Counted from the first letter of the stretch, positions 1 through 5,941 are shown. The stretch: 9,790 bases of DNA from Thermoflexus sp. (GCA_028276215.1 JAPYWT010000056.1:1-9790), one strand, 5' to 3'. The notes: generated from the letters alone by a model not told the origin. Made by a program: numbers and translations.

Positions 1-311
1 TATTCGGAACGGTTGGGTTCCTGGGAGGCCAGGGCCTCCTCCATCCCGGCGAAGAAGGCCTGCCGCCCCTGCTCCGTCAGATGGTAGACACTGCGCTCTG
101 GCCCCTCACCGCGCGCGCGGGTCTCCAGCACCAGCCCCCGGCGGTGGAGTTTGGAGAGGGAGTAGTAGATGGCCGCCGGGCTGACGGCCAGCCACAGGTC
201 CACATCCGCCGCGCGGATTTGCTGGAGAATCTCGTAGCCGTGCATCGGCCGGTCCAGCAGCAGCCCCAGGACCAGCAGGTCGTTCCGGGTGAGCCCCGCC
301 GTTTCTTCCAT
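1..311 (-). CDS. PadR-family transcriptional regulator (C-terminus cut off by window edge)
   Basis: Reading leftward from the ATG at 309-311, the frame gives METAGL-type residues followed by LVLGLLLDRPMHGYEILQQI, then a second block with AIYYSLSKLHRRGLV and a basic wing ending in VYHLTEQGR. This is the PadR winged-helix fold: the LLL..PMHGYE helix and the IYxxLxxLxxxGLV recognition helix are family signatures. About 103 codons are visible; PadR proteins usually have a further dimerisation helix, which would lie outside the window. GGAGGG four bases upstream of the ATG supports the start. The gene is divergent from the redox operon at 718 and may regulate it or itself, since PadR proteins often control a neighbouring divergent promoter. 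That role is inference; the ligand cannot be read from the sequence. Confidence 0.88.
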   Translation of the reverse strand, partial: MEETAGLTRNDLLVLGLLLDRPMHGYEILQQIRAADVDLWLAVSPAAIYYSLSKLHRRGLVLETRARGEGPERSVYHLTEQGRQAFFAGMEEALASQEPNRSE

Positions 312-361
312 AGACCCTCCGCACCCCGTTTTCGGCCAGTCCCGCCTGACCGTCAATAGTA

Positions 362-390
362 ATTATACCGTAACTGCCTGCCCAAGAACC
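362..390 (-). promoter_or_regulatory. Possible promoter of the PadR gene
   Basis: On the minus strand a consensus TATAAT occupies 367-362, about 50 nt upstream of the PadR start. No good -35 hexamer is visible at the expected distance; TTCTTG with a short spacer is the nearest. The preceding bases make GGTATAAT, which also occurs at 606-599 (minus) and 654-661 (plus). The call rests on the -10 box and its position only. Confidence 0.35.
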
Positions 391-406
391 GTTTCATAAA
401 AACCAC

Positions 407-494
407 GTAACTATTCAGGCTTCCTCACCCCACCCCCGCCGCCTGCGGCGGCAGCGGCGAAGCCGCTGGGGGAGGGGTGAGGCTGAACAGTTAC
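407..494. repeat. Large imperfect inverted repeat (dispersed palindromic element)
   Basis: The outer arms are GTAACTATTCAG at 407-418 and CTGAACAGTTAC at 483-494, which pair with one mismatch. Inside them come CTCACCCC on the left and GGGGTGAG on the right. The core holds a smaller perfect hairpin, AGCGGC-GAA-GCCGCT, next to a GCCGC/GCGGC pairing. There is no ORF and no T-tract. The structure resembles non-coding palindromic repeats scattered through some bacterial genomes; whether this copy is dispersed cannot be tested here. Confidence 0.7.
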
Positions 495-498
495 AAAA

Positions 499-587
499 CC
501 ACGAAGGACACGAAGGCCGCACAAAGGGCACGAAGGATGATATTTTATCCCTTTGTGTACTTCGTGAGTACTTTGTGCCCTTCGTGG
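499..587. repeat. Second inverted repeat built on CACGAAGG / CCTTCGTG units
   Basis: CCACGAAGG at 499-507 is the exact inverse of CCTTCGTGG at 579-587. Between them the left arm repeats CACGAAGG and ACAAAGGG words, the right arm carries the complementary CCTTTGTG and TTCGTG words, and the centre is AT-rich around TATTTTAT. The left arm is therefore a degenerate short tandem repeat and the right arm its inverse. It starts five bases after the element at 407-494. No protein is encoded. Confidence 0.7.
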
Positions 588-598
588 TAGGTAATTAC

Positions 599-661
599 AT
601 TATACCACCATTCTGTGGAAGTCCAAGTTGAACTTGACAGGAAAATATTCTGTGGTATAAT
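599..661. promoter_or_regulatory. Symmetric regulatory dyad with back-to-back promoters
   Basis: Outer arms ATTATACCAC (599-608) and GTGGTATAAT (652-661) are exact inverses centred on base 630. A 13-bp palindrome, CAAGTTGAACTTG (624-636), is centred on the same base. Each outer arm contains an extended -10 box TGGTATAAT. The leftward promoter would use TTGGAC (626-621) with a 16-bp spacer to TATAAT (604-599), a weaker match than its rightward twin. The shared centre suggests a dimeric regulator or a deliberately symmetric divergent promoter; the regulator is unknown. Confidence 0.55.
634..661 (+). promoter_or_regulatory. Strong sigma-70-type promoter of the redox operon
   Basis: A perfect -35 TTGACA (634-639), a 16-bp spacer and a perfect -10 TATAAT (656-661) preceded by TGG make an extended -10. 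Transcription would start near 668, leaving a roughly 50-nt leader before the first gene. A -35/-10 pair this close to consensus is rare in GC-rich DNA. It is the only clear plus-strand promoter before the operon. Confidence 0.82.
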
Positions 662-685
662 CAGGGCGGTAGTTTCTGGATAGAC

Positions 686-711
686 TATTCAGTACTGAAT
701 ACCTCCGGAGG
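686..711 (+). promoter_or_regulatory. 16-bp perfect palindrome abutting a palindromic ribosome-binding site
   Basis: TATTCAGTACTGAATA (686-701) is a perfect palindrome in the predicted leader. It is followed without a gap by CCTCCGGAGG (702-711), also perfectly palindromic, whose right half GGAGG is the Shine-Dalgarno sequence of the gene starting at 718 (6-nt spacing). It could be an operator just downstream of the promoter, or an RNA hairpin (6-bp stem, GUAC loop) affecting ribosome access. The sequence does not decide between these. Confidence 0.6.
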
Positions 712-717
712 CTTCTG

Positions 718-1377
718 ATGGAGATTCCTCGTCTCTCCCGCCGCCGTTTTCTGGGCCTGACGGCCGCCGCGGGCGTCGCGGCCGTCCTGGGCGTGCCCCT
801 GCTGAAGAGAGAGGCCTCTCTGGCCCAGGAGCGCCCGAAGGCCCGCTACGCCCTCATCATAGACACCACCAAATGCACGGGCTGCGGGGCCTGCATAGAG
901 GCCTGCCGCCTGCGCAACCACCTGCCCGAAGGGGTCAGTTACATCCGCCGCATCGTGAAGGGGAACGAGCGCAACCCCCGGTTTCTGATGATCCAGTGCC
1001 AGCACTGCGCCAACCCGCCCTGCGCCACCGTCTGCCCCACCCACGCCACCTACCGGCGGGAGGACGGTGTGGTGCTGATTGACGAGCGGCTCTGCGTGGG
1101 CTGCAAGTACTGCATGCAGGCCTGCCCCTACCAGGCGCGCATCTTTGATGAGGAGCGGGGCGTGGCGGATAAGTGCTGGCTCTGCCTCCCCTGGGTCCTG
1201 GGCGGCGGGCTTCCGGCCTGCGTGGAGGCCTGCATCCCCGGCGCCCGCCTCTTCGGCCGCGCCGACGACCCCCAGAGCGAGGTGGCCCAACTCATCGCCT
1301 CGGGGCGGGCCAAACCCCTCCACCCCGAGTTTGGCACTGACCCGTCCATCCTGTTCTACGTAATAGAAGAAGAGTGA
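718..1377 (+). CDS. Tat-exported four-[4Fe-4S] ferredoxin-like subunit (NrfC/PsrB/DmsB type)
   Basis: This 219-aa protein begins with a twin-arginine signal, SRRRFLGLTAAAG (residues 7-19), so it is exported folded and acts outside the cytoplasmic membrane. Sixteen cysteines form four cluster sites: C53/56/59/63; C94/97/102/106 in CQHCANPPCATVC; C126/129/132/136 in CVGCKYCMQAC; and C153/156/168/172, where CWLC precedes PACVEAC. This is the standard arrangement of the electron-transfer subunit of NrfD/PsrC/DmsC-type complexes, wiring the quinol-oxidising membrane subunit to a catalytic or haem partner. GGAGG lies 6 nt before the ATG. The stop overlaps GTGA at the next gene, so the two are translationally linked. 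It is first in an operon without a molybdopterin subunit, so its acceptor is probably one of the downstream multihaem cytochromes (inference). Confidence 0.93.
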   Translation: MEIPRLSRRRFLGLTAAAGVAAVLGVPLLKREASLAQERPKARYALIIDTTKCTGCGACIEACRLRNHLPEGVSYIRRIVKGNERNPRFLMIQCQHCANPPCATVCPTHATYRREDGVVLIDERLCVGCKYCMQACPYQARIFDEERGVADKCWLCLPWVLGGGLPACVEACIPGARLFGRADDPQSEVAQLIASGRAKPLHPEFGTDPSILFYVIEEE

Positions 1378-1385
1378 GGTGTGCG

Positions 1386-2357
1386 ATGCAGACGGCATGG
1401 GGCTGGCTTCCGGCGATTTACCTCTTCCTGGGCGGTATGGGCGCGGGCGCGCTGCTGGTCGCCGCCGCCTTTGAGTTCTACGGCAAACGGTACCAGTACG
1501 ACTTCTGCCCCACTGCCCTGGTGGGCGCCACCGTCCCTGGCCCGCTGGTCATCCTGGGCACCCTTCTGCTCATCTTTGACCTGGGGGCCGGCCGGCGGGA
1601 GCCCTGGCGCATCTTCTACATGTTCACCCACTTCTCCTCCGTGATGACCTGGGGCGTCTGGCTGCTCACCCTCTTCATCCCCGTCTCCCTGATCTACGGC
1701 TTTCTGGAGATTCTGGACGCTTTCCCGGCGGCCCGTCAGTGGCTGCGGACCCGCCGCTGGCTGCGCTGGACGGCCTTTCTCTGGAACCTTCCCCTCCGCC
1801 GGACCAAGCGGGTCTTTGCCGGAATCGGGTCCGTCCTGGCCGTGGGCGTCGCGATTTATACCGGCATCCTGCTGAGCGCGGTCGGCCCGGCCATCCCCTT
1901 CTGGTCCACCCGGGTCCTGCCCTTCATCCCCATCCCGATGATGCCGGTTCTCTTCCTGGTCTCCGCCCTCTCCACCGGGATGGGGCTGACGGTGGACCTG
2001 GTGGCGACGCTGGCCATCGGCCCCATGGAGCAGCGGGTGAAGAGTTTGCCGTGGATCCACATGGCCTTTATCGGCGTGGAGACGCTTCTGCTGGGGATGC
2101 TCCTCATCACCGCGCTGGTGAATGGCGGCTCGGCGGCCCAATCGGCCCGGGAGATCATCGCGGGCACCCACGCCGTTGTCTTCTGGGTGCTCATCGTCCT
2201 GCCCGGCTTCATCTTCCCCTTCGTCGTCCACGCCTACGCGGCCGGGCTGGGACGCCACTCCCTGGTCTCCGGCGTGGGCTCCGGGGTCGGCATCGTCGTC
2301 GCCGGCCTCTTCCTGCGCTACCTGATCCTGGTCAGCGGCATCCCGGCCGCGCTGTAA
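1386..2357 (+). CDS. NrfD/PsrC-family integral membrane quinol oxidoreductase subunit
   Basis: This polytopic protein of 323 aa has about eight hydrophobic segments, the usual number and length for NrfD/PsrC. Family-like stretches include LFLGGMGAGALLVAA in the first helix, AIYTGILLSAVGP midway, LFLVSALSTGMGL after it, and LRYLILVSGI at the end. It should oxidise menaquinol in the membrane and pass electrons to the Fe-S subunit encoded just upstream. I chose the ATG at 1386 because TGAGGT lies 5 nt before it; an in-frame GTG at 1374 overlaps the previous stop and would add four residues. The stop TAA merges into the Shine-Dalgarno of the next gene (TAAGGAGG). The family is well supported; the direction of electron flow is inferred from neighbours. 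Confidence 0.92.
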   Translation: MQTAWGWLPAIYLFLGGMGAGALLVAAAFEFYGKRYQYDFCPTALVGATVPGPLVILGTLLLIFDLGAGRREPWRIFYMFTHFSSVMTWGVWLLTLFIPVSLIYGFLEILDAFPAARQWLRTRRWLRWTAFLWNLPLRRTKRVFAGIGSVLAVGVAIYTGILLSAVGPAIPFWSTRVLPFIPIPMMPVLFLVSALSTGMGLTVDLVATLAIGPMEQRVKSLPWIHMAFIGVETLLLGMLLITALVNGGSAAQSAREIIAGTHAVVFWVLIVLPGFIFPFVVHAYAAGLGRHSLVSGVGSGVGIVVAGLFLRYLILVSGIPAAL

Positions 2358-2367
2358 GGAGGACCCG

Positions 2368-3249
2368 ATGTTGCCTTCCCACTGGCCCAAATGGACCGTC
2401 ATTCTCATTGGACTGGCGCTGGCGGTCTTTACCATCCTGCTGGCGCTGGTGCTGGAGCCGGCGGCGCAGGCGCTGATGCCCCGGCCCACCCCGACAGCCA
2501 CCCTGCCGGCCCTTCATTACGCCGCTCCCCAGTCCCGGGAGTGCATCCTCTGCCACACCAACCAGGAGATGCTCCGCCAGACGGTCACCGATGCGGCGGA
2601 ACTGGAACGGCTCTGGATTGACCCGGCGGACGTCCTCTCCACCCACGGGCGGCTGGGATGCGTGACCTGCCATCGGGGGACCGGCGGCACGACCGATCTG
2701 GCCGTCGCTCACCAGGGACTGGTGAAGGACCCGACCCTGCACTTTGAACAGGACTGCCTCCTCTGCCACCGGAACCTGCCCGATGAAATCCCCGGCGACC
2801 GGCTGCGCACGCCGCACTCCTCCGTCGTCCACGGCCTGGCCCAGGGGGTGACCTGCAGCGACTGTCACGGCGGCGTCGGCCACGGCTTTGACCCCGTGTC
2901 CGGCCAGGTCATCTGCTCTATGAACGTTTGCGTGGACTGCCACAAGACCCGCAACCTGCCGGCGGAACTGCAGGACTGCAATGCCTGCCACATCGGCCCC
3001 CACGACGTGGCGGCGGTGCTCTCCTGCAGTGACTGCCATACCTCCACCCAGCGCTGGAACGAGATTCACCTGGCGGTCCACCCGGTGGAACTGACGGGCT
3101 GGCACGCTCAGATAGACTGCTTTGACTGCCACGACTGGCCCAACTTCGGCGGCCTCCGCTACGTCTGCAGCGACTGCCACAAGCGCCCCCACGCGTTCGG
3201 GGACGACAACTGCGAGCGCTGCCACACCCCGGAGGGGTGGAATAAGTAG
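2368..3249 (+). CDS. Membrane-anchored decahaem cytochrome c
   Basis: The 293-aa protein has one N-terminal hydrophobic segment (about residues 10-29) and then ten CXXCH haem-binding motifs: CILCH, CVTCH, CLLCH, CSDCH, CVDCH, CNACH, CSDCH, CFDCH, CSDCH and CERCH. The uncleaved-looking anchor, followed by a Pro/Thr-rich linker (PRPTPTATLP), places the haem domain outside the membrane. The haem density, about one per 25 residues, is that of an electron wire rather than of a known enzyme, and no catalytic signature was recognised. The segment CHRGTGGTTDLAVAHQGL recurs in close form in the last cytochrome of the operon, so the two are related. AGGAGG lies 5 nt before the ATG. It probably accepts electrons from the NrfD/Fe-S pair (inference). 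Confidence 0.92.
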   Translation: MLPSHWPKWTVILIGLALAVFTILLALVLEPAAQALMPRPTPTATLPALHYAAPQSRECILCHTNQEMLRQTVTDAAELERLWIDPADVLSTHGRLGCVTCHRGTGGTTDLAVAHQGLVKDPTLHFEQDCLLCHRNLPDEIPGDRLRTPHSSVVHGLAQGVTCSDCHGGVGHGFDPVSGQVICSMNVCVDCHKTRNLPAELQDCNACHIGPHDVAAVLSCSDCHTSTQRWNEIHLAVHPVELTGWHAQIDCFDCHDWPNFGGLRYVCSDCHKRPHAFGDDNCERCHTPEGWNK

Positions 3250-3259
3250 AACCCGGGGC

Positions 3260-3294
3260 TTTTGCGGCGGCGGGCCTCAGCCGTCGCCGCAAAA
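3260..3294. repeat. Intra-operon hairpin
   Basis: TTTTGCGGCGGCGG (3260-3273) pairs with CCGTCGCCGCAAAA (3281-3294) over 14 positions, including one G-U, with a 7-nt loop. The T and A tracts lie inside the stem and no T-run follows, so a classical intrinsic terminator is not supported. It may stabilise or punctuate the operon mRNA between the decahaem and rhodanese genes. Confidence 0.6.
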
Positions 3295-3336
3295 ATCCCA
3301 TATCCCAAAAATCCAAACTTCAGGAGGAGACAACAA

Positions 3337-4419
3337 ATGAAACGCACACTCTACCCGATTCTGCTCGCTCTCACCATCGTCGCGACCCTGCTGGCGGGCT
3401 GCGCGAAGCCCACGCCGGTCCCGCCCACCGCGACCCCGGTGCCGCCGACGGCCACCCCGGTCCCGCCGACGGCCACCCCGGTGCCGCCCACGCCCACCGA
3501 GGCGCCCAAAGTGGACGAGTTCACCGTCCTGGCGAACTACATCTCCGAAAAGTTTGCCCAGTGGACCCCGGTGGTGACCGCCGACGAAGTCTACGAGAAC
3601 CTGACCGACGGCGATCCCTCCAACGACCCCTTCATCATTGACGTCCGCAAGCCGGAGGACTACGCCAAGGGGCACATCCAGGGCGCCTACAACATTTTCT
3701 GGAAGGACATCGTCAAGGAGGAGTACCTCTCCAAACTGCCTAAGGACCGCAAGATTGTAACCTATTGCTACACCGGCCACACCGGAGAGGTAGCAGCCAC
3801 CATCCTGATGCTCCTGGGCTACGACGCGGTCAATATGAAGTTCGGTTTTATGGGCTGGTCAAAGAACGATGAAGCCCTGGCGCAGCCGCGTTTCACCGGG
3901 CCTGCTGGCTACCCGGTGGAGACGGAGCCGCATCCGTTGACCGAAACCTACGCTCCGCCGTCCTGGGAGACCGGTCAGACGGATCCGGCGGCGATCGTTC
4001 TGGCCCGTGCCCAGGCGCTGATTCCCAACTGGAACCCGGTCATTACTGCAGAGGACCTTTATGAGAACCTGACCGACGGGGATGACGCCAACAATCCCTT
4101 CATCTTGAGCGTCCGCAAGCCGGAGGACTATGCCAAAGGGCATATCCAGGGTGCTTACAACGTCTTCTGGAAGGAAGTGGCGAAGCCGGAGAATCTGGCC
4201 CATTATCCTGCCGACAAGCCCATCGTGACCTACTGCTACACCGGGCATACTGGCGAGGCTGCGGCCACGGCCCTGCTCCTGCTGGGCTACAATGTGACCA
4301 ACCTCAAGTACGGGATGATGGGCTGGACCGACAGCGACGAGGTGCTGGCTCAGCCCCGCTATGACGTCAAGACCGCCCCGGATTATCCCATTGAGACCGA
4401 GCCACACCCGTTGCCGTAG
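3337..4419 (+). CDS. Extracytoplasmic lipoprotein with two tandem rhodanese domains
   Basis: This 360-aa protein starts with a lipoprotein signal ending in LLAGC (acylated Cys22), followed by a Pro/Thr linker of four TPVPPTA-like units (residues 26-53). Two homologous rhodanese domains follow, each ending in an active-site loop CYTGHTG with the catalytic cysteine at 144 and 300. The domains share long identical stretches such as VRKPEDYAKGHIQGAYN and VTYCYTGHTGE, indicating tandem duplication. Domain 1 has the usual IIDVRKPEDY, while domain 2 reads ILSVRKPEDY, losing the aspartate. Rhodaneses carry a persulfide (or selenium) on cysteine, so this protein may deliver or accept sulfane sulfur or a related substrate outside the cell. 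AGGAGGAG lies 7 nt before the ATG at 3337; an earlier in-frame TTG lacks such a site. The substrate is unknown. Confidence 0.93.
   Translation: MKRTLYPILLALTIVATLLAGCAKPTPVPPTATPVPPTATPVPPTATPVPPTPTEAPKVDEFTVLANYISEKFAQWTPVVTADEVYENLTDGDPSNDPFIIDVRKPEDYAKGHIQGAYNIFWKDIVKEEYLSKLPKDRKIVTYCYTGHTGEVAATILMLLGYDAVNMKFGFMGWSKNDEALAQPRFTGPAGYPVETEPHPLTETYAPPSWETGQTDPAAIVLARAQALIPNWNPVITAEDLYENLTDGDDANNPFILSVRKPEDYAKGHIQGAYNVFWKEVAKPENLAHYPADKPIVTYCYTGHTGEAAATALLLLGYNVTNLKYGMMGWTDSDEVLAQPRYDVKTAPDYPIETEPHPLP
3412..3495 (+). repeat. In-frame 21-bp tandem repeat coding the lipoprotein linker
   Basis: Four consecutive 21-bp units encode TPVPPTA, TPVPPTA, TPVPPTA and TPVPPTP. The units differ at only a few positions, mostly third bases. 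They form the flexible spacer between the lipid-anchored cysteine and the first rhodanese domain. Slippage could change linker length between strains. Confidence 0.85.
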
Positions 4420-4433
4420 TGGATAAAGGGGAA

Positions 4434-4470
4434 GAACGTGCCAGGCACTTCGGAAGTGCCTGGCACGTTC
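4434..4470. repeat. Perfect 17-bp hairpin between operon genes
   Basis: GAACGTGCCAGGCACTT (4434-4450) is followed by CGG and then by its exact inverse (4454-4470). No T-tract follows, and a strong ribosome-binding site begins 11 nt later. It could be a dispersed palindromic repeat inserted in the gap, or an mRNA-stabilising or partial attenuating structure that sets the expression of the last cytochrome relative to the upstream genes. Confidence 0.75.
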
Positions 4471-4492
4471 AACTGACGATAGGAGGTGCTAC

Positions 4493-5893
4493 GTGCGAAA
4501 GGGAATCTGGCTCTTTTTGGGTGGCCTGCTGGGGCTGATCCTGGTGGGCTGTCTCGCCCGGCCGGAGATCACCCCTCTGCCGCCCAGCCCGATGCTCCCC
4601 GCCGTCCCCACCCTCGCCGCCACGCCCGTGCCCCCCACAGAGACCCCCGTCCCGGCGGCGGATAGCAGCACCTGTATCGCCTGTCACACCGACGAGGAGA
4701 CGCTGAAGGCACTGGCGGTGGAGCCGGAAAAGGCGGAACATCTCTCCGAAGGGGAAGGCTGAGGGGGCTCATTGCCTCCGTTGGAGGCATGGGAGAAAGT
4801 CTTCCTGGATGACCAGGCCCTGGGCAAAGTGCACGCCGACCTGGGCTGCATCGCCTGCCACGGCGGCGTCGGCGGGACGACGGATAAAGAACAGGCCCAC
4901 CAGGGCATCGTCCGCGACCCCGACCCGGCCCAGACCTGCGCGTCCTGCCACAAATCCATCGTGGGCACCTACCAGAACAGTCTGCATGTGACCCTGGCGG
5001 GGTACTACACCGTGCTCCGGGCCCGCAGCGACGAGGAGCACTGGCCTCAGTTGATGACCGCCTTTGACAACCACTGTGATAACTGCCACGCATCCTGCGG
5101 TCAGTGCCACGTGAGCCGACCCACGCTGAACGAGGGTGGCCTGCTGGCGAAGCACGAGTTCAAGAAACTCCCTCCGATGAACCTGACCTGCACCGGCTGC
5201 CACGGCACGCGGGTCAACGACGAGTACAAGGGCAAGAACCAGACCGCCGACGGCCAGAAGGTCCCGGCCGACGTCCACTTCAACCCCGGCGGTATGGCCT
5301 GCTTCACCTGCCACACTGGCGACCAGATGCACGGCGCGCTGGGGGTCTTCAACCACCGCTACGACGGTCCGCCGGACCCGTCCTGCACCCAGAAGGGATG
5401 CCACGAGAACATCGGCGGCCCGGACGATCAGGTGGAGTATCATACAAAGGTTCACCTGGAAAAACTCCAGTGCCAGGTCTGCCACGCCGAGCCCTACAAG
5501 CACTGCTACAACTGCCACGTCCAACTCTCCGATAAGGGTGTCCCTTACTTCAAGTCGGATCCCTCGGAGATTCTCTTCAAGATCGGGCGCAACCCCATCC
5601 AGAGCCCCGAACGGCCGTGGGAATACGTGGTGGTGCGGCACGTCCCGGTGGCGCGGGATACCTTCGCCTACTATGGGGAGAACCTGCTCCCCAACTTTGA
5701 CGCGCGGGAGACCTGGACCTACGCCACACCGCACACCATCCAGCGGCGCACCCCGCAGACGGAGTCCTGCAACTCCTGCCACGGGAACGCGTCCCTGTTC
5801 CTGACCGAGGACTTCGTCCGCCAGCGGACGCCCGATGAAGTGGAAGCGAACCGGAACGTCATTGTCACGAAGGTTCCGGCGCGGATTCCATAG
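4493..5893 (+). CDS. Multihaem (11-haem) cytochrome c lipoprotein with in-frame UGA, candidate selenoprotein
   Basis: The gene starts at GTG 4493, 5 nt after AGGAGGT. Codons 1-89 give a lipoprotein signal (LVGC, Cys20), a Pro/Thr linker and one haem motif (CIACH, C61). Codon 90 is TGA (4760-4762). The same frame then runs to 5893 with nine more CXXCH motifs and one CX4CH (CTQKGCH). If UGA is read as selenocysteine the product is 466 aa with 11 haems and the context SEGEGUGGSLPPLEAW. A SECIS-like hairpin follows the TGA. The downstream part has no signal peptide, so as a separate gene it could not be matured into a cytochrome. The segment CHGGVGGTTDKEQAHQGI, just after the Sec region, matches the decahaem paralogue. 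It could be the terminal reductase of the operon's chain; the substrate is unknown. Alternatives are a nonsense mutation, a sequencing error or two genes. Confidence 0.78.
4763..4791 (+). promoter_or_regulatory. Candidate bacterial SECIS element
   Basis: Immediately after the in-frame TGA, TGCCTCC (4773-4779) and GGAGGCA (4783-4789) form a perfect 7-bp stem closed by a GUU loop. The flanking CA (4770-4771) and TG (4790-4791) extend the stem by two pairs if U4772 is bulged. There are 17 nt between the UGA and the apical loop, the same spacing as I recall for E. coli fdhF, whose SECIS likewise has a bulged U and a GU in its loop. The hairpin lies within codons for SLPPLEAW, so it must serve protein and RNA at once. 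SelB binding is inferred from geometry only. Confidence 0.68.
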
Positions 5894-5900
5894 GCGGAAA

Positions 5901-5937
5901 CGTTGCGGCGGGGGCCCGAGGCCCCCCCCCCCCAACG
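5901..5937. terminator. GC hairpin with C12 tract at the operon end (possible terminator)
   Basis: Seven bases after the cytochrome stop codon, CGTTG and GGGGGCC pair with GGCCCCC and CAACG around a CGA loop. The right arm contains a run of 12 C (5922-5933), longer than pairing needs. There is no U-tract, so termination would not be of the classical kind. The exact C count should be treated as uncertain. Confidence 0.35.
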
Positions 5938-5941
5938 CGCG

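Noticed and set aside
1356..2501. A 381-codon minus-strand ORF
   Set aside because: It is antisense to the NrfD gene; the composition (D, Q, G, H, R rich) is typical of a GC-rich shadow frame.
3260..3294. Intrinsic terminator inside the operon
   Set aside because: The stem is strong, but no T-tract follows on either strand and an ideal ribosome-binding site and lipoprotein gene come next.
4760..4762. UGA read as tryptophan throughout the organism
   Set aside because: TGA ends the Fe-S subunit, sigma factor and TPR genes at positions where their families normally end, so it is a working stop codon in this genome.
4772..5893. A separate cytochrome gene starting at TTG 4772
   Set aside because: It has no signal peptide, so its haem motifs could not be matured. 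The TTG lies inside the SECIS-like stem region, the frame is shared with the upstream lipoprotein, and haem 1 of the paralogue is found only upstream of the TGA.
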